NCBI GenBank assembly: GCA_025449555.1
Contig: JANWJD010000030.1
Coordinates: 1-49,370, forward strand
Direction of reading: 5' to 3'
Length of the DNA stretch: 49,370 nt
Source of the DNA: Chloroflexota bacterium
GTDB lineage: Bacteria > Chloroflexota > UBA5177
The notes under the pieces: generated by a model
Told to the model about the DNA's origin: nothing
Databases searched by the model: none
The model's input: only the letters and a program-made list of their open reading frames with translations
Made by a program: the position numbers and the translations under genes
Shown here: positions 17,306 to 24,677 of the stretch, one piece after another
Position numbering within the stretch: the stretch's first letter is position 1
Layout: each line of letters opens with the position of its first letter

Positions 17306-17877
17306 TCTTGTTGATCGACAATTACGACAGCTTCACTTACAACCTATATCAAGTGCTGTCGGTGCTCGGGGCTGAAGTTCGGGTAGAGCGCAATGACGCG
17401 ATCTCGGTTGAGGAGGTTGTACAACTTCGGCCGGACGGAATCGTGGTCTCGCCCGGTCCCGGCAATCCGGGAGAGGCAGGAATATCGTGCCGGCTCATGC
17501 GCGAAGTGGGGCCATCGATTCCCACACTGGGTGTCTGCCTGGGCCATCAGTGCATCGCCGCCGCGTTTGGCGGTAACGTGGTCGGTGCTCCGGTTCTGAT
17601 GCACGGCAAGACCTCCCAGGTCTTTCATACTCAGGCCGGCGTATTGGCGCGACTGCCGTCGCCGTTCCAGGCCGTCCGGTACCATTCGCTGACGGTCGAC
17701 GAATCGTCCTTGCCCGCGTCGTTGGAGGTGACGGCTCGCTCCGAAGATGGGACCATTATGGCATTGCGCCATCGCGAATACCCCATCGAGGGTGTGCAGT
17801 TTCACCCCGAATCCGTGTTAACGCTCGACGGGCCGCAACTCCTCAGCAATTTTGTCGCCATGTGTCGCCGGCCATAG
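17302..17877 (+). CDS. trpG: Anthranilate synthase component II (glutamine amidotransferase)
   Basis: This 191-residue class I glutamine amidotransferase supplies ammonia to TrpE. It begins ILLIDNYDSFTYNLYQ and has the nucleophile Cys in LGVCLGHQCIAAAFGG. The His and Glu of the triad lie in EGVQFHPESVLT. Proteins of this type often serve both anthranilate and aminodeoxychorismate synthesis, so a dual role with an unlinked pabB is possible. The ATG overlaps the trpE stop. It is the last recognised pathway gene of the operon. Confidence 0.95.
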   Translation: MILLIDNYDSFTYNLYQVLSVLGAEVRVERNDAISVEEVVQLRPDGIVVSPGPGNPGEAGISCRLMREVGPSIPTLGVCLGHQCIAAAFGGNVVGAPVLMHGKTSQVFHTQAGVLARLPSPFQAVRYHSLTVDESSLPASLEVTARSEDGTIMALRHREYPIEGVQFHPESVLTLDGPQLLSNFVAMCRRP

Positions 17878-17880
17878 CGC

Positions 17881-18024
17881 GTGCTGGAACTCGAGATGCC
17901 GTTCGATCCGATCGCACTCACGGTACTCGGAACGATTTTCAGCGCGGCGGTTGTCCTGTTGCTGGTCGTCGTTTTCGTGCCGACCACCGTCATTGTCTGG
18001 TTCATTACCCGGCCACGTAACTGA
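17881..18024 (+). CDS. Small single-pass membrane protein at the operon end
   Basis: This 47-codon ORF (GTG 17881 to TGA 18022) is below the ORF-track cut-off. It begins three bases after the trpG stop. After an acidic start (LELEMPFDPIA), residues ~12-43 are one continuous hydrophobic helix (TIFSAAVVLLLVVVFVPTTV is its core), and the chain ends in FITRPRN, a basic tail. An internal ATG at 17896 is the other possible start. No strong ribosome binding site is visible, so translation would depend on coupling to trpG. The function is unknown. It ends five bases before the convergent PIG-L gene. Confidence 0.5.
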   Translation: MLELEMPFDPIALTVLGTIFSAAVVLLLVVVFVPTTVIVWFITRPRN

Positions 18025-18029
18025 GCGCG

Positions 18030-18878
18030 CTACGCCAGAGCCTCGCTCGTGGCGACGGGCGCGAACAGATCGGTCTCCCGCTCACCAGCCATGGGTGGAG
18101 GCAGGACTCGAACGAAATACTCCACACCCGATCCAGCCGCGAGCGCTTCGTCAGGGATCTGCAAGTAAAAGAAGTCCGGTCGAATTTGCGTCCGGTGGAC
18201 TGCGAGGGCCTGCTTCTTGAGGCCGACAAACGGTTCGACGTCGATATGCGCGGTGATCTCCGCGTCCGGCACGCCGTATTCGTCGAAATTGAAATCTCCG
18301 TCGATCCACGGGACGGTCAACCCGTGCTCCTTGATGGCCTCCACGTAGCGGCGAAAGCCCTCCCGGGAGCGAGCTGAATAGTAGAGTTTGCGCGGGGCGT
18401 CGGGTTCCCCCTGGAGTTTTTGAAACGCTTCGACTGCGATGCGGTGCGCCATGATGTGGTCAGGATGACCGTATCCGCCCTCCTCATCGTACGCGATCAT
18501 GACCTGCGGTTGCGTCGTTCGGATGATCCCGATCAGGCGTTCGGTCGCCTCGTCAAGCGCTGCATTGGCAAACGCGGCCGGATGGGTGTTCTCCTCGGTA
18601 TCCTTCATGCCGGAGTCGCGATACCCGAGAAACATTACATCGGTTACGCCCAGTAACGCGCACGCTTTGCGGGCCTCCTCCATGCGGATCTCACCCAGCC
18701 GGGGTATCGCTTCGTCCGCCACGAGGTCCTCGTCGTGCATCTCACCCGCTTCCCCGTTCGTGCAGTACACCACGACCACCCGATCACCCTGCTGCGCGGA
18801 CTTGGCTAGGATGCCGCCGGTTGAAAACACTTCGTCATCGGGGTGCGCATGCACCGCCATCAAGCATCGATTTGCCAT
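18030..18878 (-). CDS. PIG-L / LmbE-family deacetylase, mycothiol-conjugate-amidase-like
   Basis: The 282-residue protein has the zinc motif HAHPDDE at residues ~10-16 and the second motif GHPDHIM near residue 137. The family phrases VYCTNGEAGEM and LGYRDSGMKDTEENTHPAAF are also present. This zinc-dependent family removes acetyl groups or cleaves amides of amino-sugar substrates. The HAHPDDE plus RDSGM pattern and the length are closest to mycothiol S-conjugate amidase and MshB. It could therefore act in low-molecular-weight thiol metabolism or detoxification, but sugar-lipid deacetylation is equally possible. It is convergent with the aromatic operon. About 60 bases separate its start from the glcE-like gene upstream on the same strand. 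Confidence 0.85.
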   Translation of the reverse strand: MANRCLMAVHAHPDDEVFSTGGILAKSAQQGDRVVVVYCTNGEAGEMHDEDLVADEAIPRLGEIRMEEARKACALLGVTDVMFLGYRDSGMKDTEENTHPAAFANAALDEATERLIGIIRTTQPQVMIAYDEEGGYGHPDHIMAHRIAVEAFQKLQGEPDAPRKLYYSARSREGFRRYVEAIKEHGLTVPWIDGDFNFDEYGVPDAEITAHIDVEPFVGLKKQALAVHRTQIRPDFFYLQIPDEALAAGSGVEYFVRVLPPPMAGERETDLFAPVATSEALA

Positions 18879-18940
18879 TACACGCCACCACGTTCTCTGA
18901 AATCAAAACAGGTTTGTCAGCGGCATTGTATCAATGCCGG

Positions 18941-20095
18941 TTAGATGTCTCCGACGAACCTGCCGGGACTCATGATGCGCTGTGGATCGAAGACCGATTT
19001 GACGGCACGCATTAACGTCAGCTCTGTACCCACCTCGCCCCAGGTCGAGGCATGTTCGAGGGCCGGCGAACGGCGCCACACCATTACATTTCCGCCGGAA
19101 CGCGCCGCGTCTCGGCGCAATGTAGTTACATTGTCACCGTTCCAATCGGGGGCAAAAAGGAAAGAGGTACCAATGGTGGGATACGAGAGTGCCTCCACCG
19201 AAGACGAGTCGGCGGCGCTCACATGAGGACGGGACATGCGGGCCGAGAGCCGCACGGTGGCACGGCCGGGGAAGTCTCGCATGGCTTGCATCACGGCATC
19301 TGACTCCGAATCGTCCAGCACCCGGACATTCTGAGCCGGCGCCTGGGAGCAGATCTCTGCCATCAACTCTGCTGTTGCCTCGGCCGTACCGCCCAGCAGA
19401 GCGATGGTCGACGCTCCCTCCAGCTGCATTACTCCGGCGAGTCGATCATTCACGACAGCCAGAGAGAGCAAACCGGGACCGAGCCTCGCCACGCCTACGG
19501 CGAAATCCATCGCATTCGAAACACCGGCCGCCGGGACGACGAGCGCACGCCGGGTGAGTGGAAGTGGAAACACCTTGAAGGCCGCCTCCACGATGATTCC
19601 GAGCGTGCCAAACGATCCGATGAAGAGCTTCGACAGATCGTAGCCGGCCACGTTTTTCACCACGCGCCCACCGCTTTTCGCTACGTGCCCACTGGGCAGT
19701 GCCACCCGCGTGCCGATGACCGCATCTCGTATCGAACCGTATGCCAGGCGCAACGGTCCACTCACATTCGCGGCCAGGGTACCGCCGATAGTCGCCCGTT
19801 CCGGAAACGGTGCCTGCACCGACAGGAATTGGCGGTGTGGGCGGAGTTCGGCTTCGACCTCGGCCAGGGTCGTGCCGGCGCGCACCACAATCGTGAGGTC
19901 ACCGGGGTTGTATTCCACGATGCCGGTGAGGCGGTCGGTGGCGACGGCGACCGCGTAGCGGGACGGCGCATTGCCCACATCCAGCAGCGTTGCCCCGCCA
20001 ACCGGTACAACCGCGTCCTCCGCCTGTTGGGCGGCGAGAAGCAGCTGTGCCGCCTCCCGCTCGTCGGCGGGATGGAGTACCCGCTCGGGGATCAT
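18941..20095 (-). CDS. glcE: Glycolate oxidase FAD-binding subunit GlcE-like
   Basis: The 384-residue protein is an FAD-linked oxidase of the VAO/PCMH fold. It shows VVPVGGATLLDVG, then LSVQAPFPERATIGGTLAANVSGP and VVKNVAGYDLSKLFIGSFGTLG, the last being typical of GlcE. GlcE works with GlcD and GlcF, which lie about 20 kb away at 39832-42621. The start is unclear. ATG 20095 has GGAG only two bases upstream, and the reading frame upstream of it (AATSAESAQYSIGE) still looks like the GlcE N-terminus. There is no ATG, GTG or TTG upstream in frame, but an ATT at 20146 lies eight bases after GGGAGG. An ATT start is therefore a real possibility. Confidence 0.85.
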   Translation of the reverse strand: MIPERVLHPADEREAAQLLLAAQQAEDAVVPVGGATLLDVGNAPSRYAVAVATDRLTGIVEYNPGDLTIVVRAGTTLAEVEAELRPHRQFLSVQAPFPERATIGGTLAANVSGPLRLAYGSIRDAVIGTRVALPSGHVAKSGGRVVKNVAGYDLSKLFIGSFGTLGIIVEAAFKVFPLPLTRRALVVPAAGVSNAMDFAVGVARLGPGLLSLAVVNDRLAGVMQLEGASTIALLGGTAEATAELMAEICSQAPAQNVRVLDDSESDAVMQAMRDFPGRATVRLSARMSRPHVSAADSSSVEALSYPTIGTSFLFAPDWNGDNVTTLRRDAARSGGNVMVWRRSPALEHASTWGEVGTELTLMRAVKSVFDPQRIMSPGRFVGDI

Positions 20096-20179
20096 CTCTC
20101 CGATGGAGTATTGCGCCGATTCCGCCGAAGTCGCCGCCGTCGTAATCGCCCTTACCTCCCGATGCCATCCATCGTATAC

Positions 20180-20227
20180 AAAAAAGGCCGCGACCCTTGC
20201 GAACGCAAGTTCGCCTGGATCGCGGCC
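20180..20227 (-). terminator. Intrinsic terminator of trxA
   Basis: Read on the minus strand, GGCCGCGATCC pairs with GGTCGCGGCC (one bulged base), and a nested stem CTTGCG/CGCAAG lies inside. Six T follow the outer stem. It lies 19 bases after the thioredoxin stop codon. Confidence 0.88.
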
Positions 20228-20245
20228 CTCTGAAGCTCGATGGAG

Positions 20246-20587
20246 TTAGGCGGTAGCGGTAGCACCAATATGGGGCCGAACCTTGCCGAGCAAGCGCTCT
20301 TTGGGCATGTACCCTACGATGCGCTCTACCGGTTCGCCGTTCTTGAACAGAATCAAAGTGGGAATACTCTGCACACCGAACTTCATCATCGTCTTGGGAT
20401 TGGCGTCCACGTCGAGCTTGACGATTTTCAGGTTGTCAGAATACTCGTCAACCATGGACTCAAGGATGGGAGCGATCATGCGGCACGGGCCGCACCACTC
20501 TGCCCAGAAGTCGACCAGGACAGGCTTGGATGCATCGACGACCTCGCTCTGAAACGAGTTGTCAGATATGGCAACAGGATGGGACAT
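20246..20587 (-). CDS. trxA: Thioredoxin
   Basis: The 113-residue protein has the classical active site VDFWAEWCGPCRMIAP, with cysteines near residues 32 and 35. The cis-proline region follows (VQSIPTLILFKNG), and the C-terminal phrase RIVGYMPKERLL is typical. It is a cytosolic disulfide reductase. It is monocistronic: its own promoter lies in the divergent region shared with the HxlR-type regulator, and an intrinsic terminator follows. No thioredoxin reductase gene is in the window. Confidence 0.95.
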   Translation of the reverse strand: MSHPVAISDNSFQSEVVDASKPVLVDFWAEWCGPCRMIAPILESMVDEYSDNLKIVKLDVDANPKTMMKFGVQSIPTLILFKNGEPVERIVGYMPKERLLGKVRPHIGATATA

Positions 20588-20609
20588 TCGAATCTCCTCT
20601 CAGGAATCT

Positions 20610-20648
20610 TTACTAACCAGTATATAGTAACTACCACTTTGATAGCAA
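20610..20648 (-). promoter_or_regulatory. trxA promoter with overlapping inverted repeat (candidate HxlR-type operator)
   Basis: On the minus strand TTGCTA (20648-20643) and TATACT (20624-20619) are 18 bases apart, a good promoter for trxA. An inverted repeat TTACTA (20610-20615) / TAGTAA (20625-20630) brackets this -10 element. A further TATAGTAA copy lies at 20654-20661, before the regulator gene. The overlap suggests the divergent regulator controls trxA and perhaps itself. Confidence 0.6.
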
Positions 20649-20687
20649 CGTGCTATAGTAAGGGATGAAGGCTAGGAGGTGCATGGA

Positions 20688-21032
20688 ATGGGCCGGGTGA
20701 AAACGCGACATGCATCCGTCTGCCCGATTGCCAATGCGGCTCGGCTCCTGGGAGACCGGTGGACCCTCGTCATTTTGCGCGATCTGGCGGAAGGTTCGAT
20801 GCGCTTCTCCGAACTCGAGGACGCCTCGGGTGGTATTAGTCCCCGCACATTGGCGGACCGGCTGCGCCAAATGGACGGCGATGGAATGATTCAGCGTGAG
20901 TCATTTCGCGAAATCCCGCCGCGTGTGCAGTACACGCTCACAGCCAAAGGGGTCGCGGCCCTGCCTGTCATCGAGGCGCTACGTGCATTCGGAGATGCAT
21001 GGCTGACCGACGCGGAAAAAGAGTGCTGTTAG
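20688..21032 (+). CDS. HxlR-family (DUF24) winged-helix transcriptional regulator
   Basis: The 114-residue protein has the HxlR/YodB layout: an N-terminal Cys in ASVCPIANAARLLGDRWTL, then ILRDLAEGSMRFSELEDA, the recognition region GGISPRTLADRLRQMDGDGMI, and a wing with VQYTLTAKG. In characterised members such as YodB and HypR this N-terminal Cys (here C12) senses quinones, aldehydes or disulfide stress. ATG 20688 has AGGAGG eight bases upstream and is preferred over GTG 20679. The C-terminus carries a further CC pair. Divergence from thioredoxin, with repeats between the genes, suggests a thiol-stress circuit; this is inferred. Confidence 0.88.
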   Translation: MGRVKTRHASVCPIANAARLLGDRWTLVILRDLAEGSMRFSELEDASGGISPRTLADRLRQMDGDGMIQRESFREIPPRVQYTLTAKGVAALPVIEALRAFGDAWLTDAEKECC

Positions 21033-21147
21033 CGCGATTGGATTGAAGTCGGATCCGCCTTCACCAATTGGATCGCGATGCGACCCCGAAGCGTCGTAGC
21101 CTGCGAGGCGTACTGTACAATTCCTCCTGCCCCTGGAGGACCGAGCT

Positions 21148-22713
21148 ATGCGCTTCATCATCCCGTTGTTGGTGCTCGCCCTGTTCATTGACGGCTGTGG
21201 CTCGAAGAGCCCGACGGTCGTTGGTCAGGCAGGTCCTACAACGCAACCAGCAACGACAACCGTGCAGTGGGGATTGGCAGGCATTTCCGATGTCCCCACG
21301 CTCGATCCCGCTCTGGCTTCGGATCCTACGTCGATCAGCGTGGCATCGCTGGTATACGGCGGATTGGTACGGTTCGATCAACACTTACGGGTCCAACCTG
21401 ACGGCGCTTCACACTGGACTATTTCGCGCAACGGGAAGACCTACACCTTCTTCCTGCGCCGCAACCTGCGGTACGCCGACGGCAGCAAAGTAACGGCGAA
21501 TGATTTTGTGGCCGCCCTGGACCGTGCCCTCGGCCCGGAAGGGCCGGCCGGAACAGCTCCGTTTTACCTTCAGCTGATCGTCGGGAGCACTTCCGGCACG
21601 AAGCCACGCGGCATCGTAGCCGTGAATTCCTCGACGGTGCGTATCACGCTGACGCGGCCCGCCGCACACTTCCTGTCGGAGCTCGCGTTTCCGGCCGCGT
21701 TTGTGCCTCAGCCGACACTTGTGTCAAAGTTCGGCACTTCGTGGACCGATCACGCCATGGGCTTCGGTCCCTACATGGTGAATGTCTGGCGCCACAGTCG
21801 CTACCTAACCCTGGTGCAGAATCCGCATTACTACGGCGGTACGGTTGCGCCACGCCGCATTACGCTCCGCTTTTACCCGCAGCGGAACGCCGTGACCGCA
21901 TACGATCGCGGCGCACTTGACGTCGTTTCAGGGCTGCCGGCCGGTGAAACGCTCGGTTCCCATCCACCCGGGACACAACGACTTCCGGCACTCGCACTCG
22001 ACTACCTCGCATTGAATACCTCCCGACTGCCGTTCAAGCGACTCAATACCCGACGGGCCTTCGCAGCCGCGATTCAACCGGGTGTGGCCCGCCTCACCAT
22101 GGGCGCAAGCGTGTTTCCCAGTAGCGGTCTCGTTCCGTCCGCGCTCGACATGCCGCTTGCAAGATGGTCGGCCTCGGCCTCGGCGTCCACATACCTGGCG
22201 CGTGCCAGGTATCCGCATGGCAATAAGTTTCCGCCGATCGTTCTGGTGCTTCCCCAGGACGCACATCTGCACGCGCTGGCCCGTGCGCTAAAACTCGACT
22301 GGTTTCGCACCTTGAAGGTTGATGTTCGGATCCAACCGGTCAATGCCACCAACTACACGCAGATATTGAACGCCCACGCTTTTGACCTGGCCCTCGTGCG
22401 ATGGGGTGGTGATTATCCGGACTCACAAGATTTTCTGGGAACGCAACTCGGCGCCTCGCCGTACAACGTCACCGGGTGGTCCAAGCCGAGCTACAACGCG
22501 GCGGTGCAGCTTGCCGACTCGTACAGCCCCTTGGATCCGCGGCGTCAAACGCTGTTGAAACACGCGGCATTCGTCGCGACCCGTTCACTTCCCATCATCC
22601 CCCTGGATGAGCCGGCGGTGACAGCCATCATCCGGCCCGGGCTGCAGGGATTCGCCCTCACCGCGCTCGGCACGATTGTCATCCGGCACGCTGCGCCGGC
22701 AATCACTCGCTGA
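21148..22713 (+). CDS. Family 5 extracellular solute-binding lipoprotein (OppA/DppA-like)
   Basis: The 521-residue protein starts with a lipoprotein signal (MRFIIPLLVLALFIDGC, Cys 17). The Asp at -2 of the lipobox is unusual. The mature part follows the SBP_bac_5 pattern: LDPALASDPTSISVASLVYGGLVRFD, WTISRNGKTYTFFLRRNLRY, DGSKVTANDFVAALDRAL, LTLVQNPHYYGG and a C-terminal LALVRWGGDYPDSQDF. Such proteins bind peptides, sugars or metal chelates for ABC importers. No permease or ATPase genes are adjacent, so it either uses a remote transporter or works as an orphan receptor. The 3' end overlaps the convergent NUDIX gene by 11 bases. Confidence 0.92.
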   Translation: MRFIIPLLVLALFIDGCGSKSPTVVGQAGPTTQPATTTVQWGLAGISDVPTLDPALASDPTSISVASLVYGGLVRFDQHLRVQPDGASHWTISRNGKTYTFFLRRNLRYADGSKVTANDFVAALDRALGPEGPAGTAPFYLQLIVGSTSGTKPRGIVAVNSSTVRITLTRPAAHFLSELAFPAAFVPQPTLVSKFGTSWTDHAMGFGPYMVNVWRHSRYLTLVQNPHYYGGTVAPRRITLRFYPQRNAVTAYDRGALDVVSGLPAGETLGSHPPGTQRLPALALDYLALNTSRLPFKRLNTRRAFAAAIQPGVARLTMGASVFPSSGLVPSALDMPLARWSASASASTYLARARYPHGNKFPPIVLVLPQDAHLHALARALKLDWFRTLKVDVRIQPVNATNYTQILNAHAFDLALVRWGGDYPDSQDFLGTQLGASPYNVTGWSKPSYNAAVQLADSYSPLDPRRQTLLKHAAFVATRSLPIIPLDEPAVTAIIRPGLQGFALTALGTIVIRHAAPAITR

Positions 22714-23215
22714 CGCGTCGGCCCGCCTGGATATCGAGCGGTTCCTCGTGCACTACATGTTCCATGGCAGCGGGTAACCGGCGCAGTGCAGAGGTCAGGA
22801 ACGTGGGCACGAGCTTGACATCGTCCAGATGTTCCAGCGGAAACCACTTGAAGGTGAGAGGTGCTACATCTGCCTCCAGGCCCGTGTAGATTTCTGTCTT
22901 GTTCAGATACGACGAGCCGACAGGTAGATCTATGAGGTAATAGAGGCCGAGTTCGTGAAACTGGCGGGTTTCGAACTTAAAGAAGTTTTCGACGACCCAG
23001 AGCACGCGGCGGACGCACACCGTGACACCCAATTCTTCCTGCATCTCACGAACGACAGTGGTCCGCGACGATTCGAGTATCTCTGCCCTACCGCCCGGCA
23101 GCGACCAGAAGTTCTCATAGTCGGCGCGATGGAGCAGGACGTATCCATCGTCAATGCACACGGCAACGATCCGATAGCTAAAGCGTCGTCCTGGCTCAAA
23201 ATCCAACGAGATCAC
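22703..23215 (-). CDS. NUDIX hydrolase
   Basis: The NUDIX box is complete (GRAEILESSRTTVVREMQEE, then LG), matching Gx5Ex7REUxEExGU. The enzyme hydrolyses nucleoside diphosphates linked to another moiety; the substrate cannot be read from sequence. The start is taken as GTG 23215 (170 residues), which overlaps the stop of the upstream M20 peptidase gene (GTGA). The track's 63 extra N-terminal residues lie antisense-free but out of family and are rejected. Two phrases, LPGGRAE and VLLHRADYENFWSLPGG, suggest the MutT/ADP-ribose-like branch. The gene forms an operon with the peptidase. Confidence 0.88.
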   Translation of the reverse strand: MISLDFEPGRRFSYRIVAVCIDDGYVLLHRADYENFWSLPGGRAEILESSRTTVVREMQEELGVTVCVRRVLWVVENFFKFETRQFHELGLYYLIDLPVGSSYLNKTEIYTGLEADVAPLTFKWFPLEHLDDVKLVPTFLTSALRRLPAAMEHVVHEEPLDIQAGRRVSE

Positions 23216-24402
23216 GCGCGCTGAACCTCGATGCCGGACGCCGGCCGAGAACAGAACTCGAACGCCATCCGGGTGAGGATTTCGGCGCAATTCTCCACCT
23301 CGGACAGTGAGGCATACTCCGTCGTCGCGTGCGCACCCGCCCCTCCCGGGCCAAAAACCACCGTGGGAATCCCGGCAGCCGACAGTAGGGCCGCATCCAT
23401 CCAAGGTGTGTCTCCGTACGTTTCTGGGGACTCGCCGGTCACCGACCGCGCAGCTCCCTCTAGGGCACGCACTACCAGTTCCTCTGACGCCACCTCGAAC
23501 GGCTCCCTCCAGACGGTGAGTCGAAAGGTACCGTTGAAACGGTCATCGCGGGCATGGAGACGATCGAGCAGTTCTACGATTTCACGGATCACACCGGCCT
23601 CAGTCTCCCCTGGAATAGTTCGACGTTCAACCTGGAGACGACACAATTCCGGATAACTACTCAACTCCTGTCCGCCTTCGATCAGCGACGCATGAACCGA
23701 GCCGGTTCCGAGGAGCGCATGTCCTGTCCTCGCGGCGAGCACCATCCCCAGACCCTCGAGTTCGCTCAGGAAGCGCCCCATGTGCGCAATGGCGTCCACT
23801 CCCAATTCCGGTTTACTCCCATGCGCGGCTCGTCCTCGCGTCTCGATCTCCAGCCAGGCGAACCCTTTGTGAGCCAGACAGAGGCGTAGACCGGTGGGCT
23901 CCGTGACCACCGCGCCGTCGGTCTTGAGCTTCTTCACAACCGCCTGCGTGCCCAGGCTGGCGTACTCTTCGTCCATCACCGCGGCGACCAACACATCGCC
24001 CTCGGCTCCGCCGGCCTGCGCCACGCTTCTGCCGGCCAACATGGCGGCGGCCAGTCCGGCCTTCATGTCATAGGCGCCACGCCCGAACAGGCGGTCTCCT
24101 TCGATGCGTGGCCGGAGAGGATGCGCCATACCGACGACGCCCACGGTGTCGAGATGAGCGTTGAGCATGAGGCTACGACCACCCGAGTGCCCCGCCACCC
24201 GTGCCACCACGTTGGGCCTACCGGGCAACACTTCGACGATTTCGACGTCGAGCCCATGCCTGGACAGCCATTCCGCCACGAAACGTGCAATCTCCCCTTC
24301 ACCAGCGGCACCCGGCACAAGTGAGGGATTGACTGAGTCGATCGCGACCAGATCCGACAACAAGGAAGCAACATCGTCACGTTGCAAACGCTGGTACGCC
24401 AT
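23212..24402 (-). CDS. M20-family metallopeptidase / amidohydrolase (ArgE/DapE/CPG2-like)
   Basis: The 396-residue protein has the M20 metal-site motifs LMLNAHLDTVG (near residue 80), the general-base region AAVMDEEYASLGTQ (near 145), and an internal dimerisation domain starting around WLEIETRGRAAHGSKPELG. The last ligand region is VVFGPGGAGAHATTEYASL. Members cleave N-acyl amino acids or small peptides: acetylornithine, succinyl-diaminopimelate, carnosine or aminoacylase-type substrates. Nothing nearby selects among these. It is the first gene of a two-gene unit with the NUDIX hydrolase. Confidence 0.9.
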   Translation of the reverse strand: MAYQRLQRDDVASLLSDLVAIDSVNPSLVPGAAGEGEIARFVAEWLSRHGLDVEIVEVLPGRPNVVARVAGHSGGRSLMLNAHLDTVGVVGMAHPLRPRIEGDRLFGRGAYDMKAGLAAAMLAGRSVAQAGGAEGDVLVAAVMDEEYASLGTQAVVKKLKTDGAVVTEPTGLRLCLAHKGFAWLEIETRGRAAHGSKPELGVDAIAHMGRFLSELEGLGMVLAARTGHALLGTGSVHASLIEGGQELSSYPELCRLQVERRTIPGETEAGVIREIVELLDRLHARDDRFNGTFRLTVWREPFEVASEELVVRALEGAARSVTGESPETYGDTPWMDAALLSAAGIPTVVFGPGGAGAHATTEYASLSEVENCAEILTRMAFEFCSRPASGIEVQRA

Positions 24403-24677
24403 GCGCGCGACGCTCCTTTGCCCACAGTATCACGCCGCAAATGCTGCCACGATATGTGCACAATGGTGTCTCACCACCGGTCAAGACTGCTCGACCCGAC
24501 TGCCGCGCTCAACCTTCGACGGTTCGAGACATCTTTGACGTTAGTGTGTTACAAGATGCGGCCATTCAGCGTTGAGTCTTTTGAGGGAGACAATATTTTC
24601 AATCGAAAAGGTCGACCGAGACTGACGAGCGACGGCTCTCAGGGTGTGGAAACGGTTCTCGTGTTCAGGAGGAAGCA

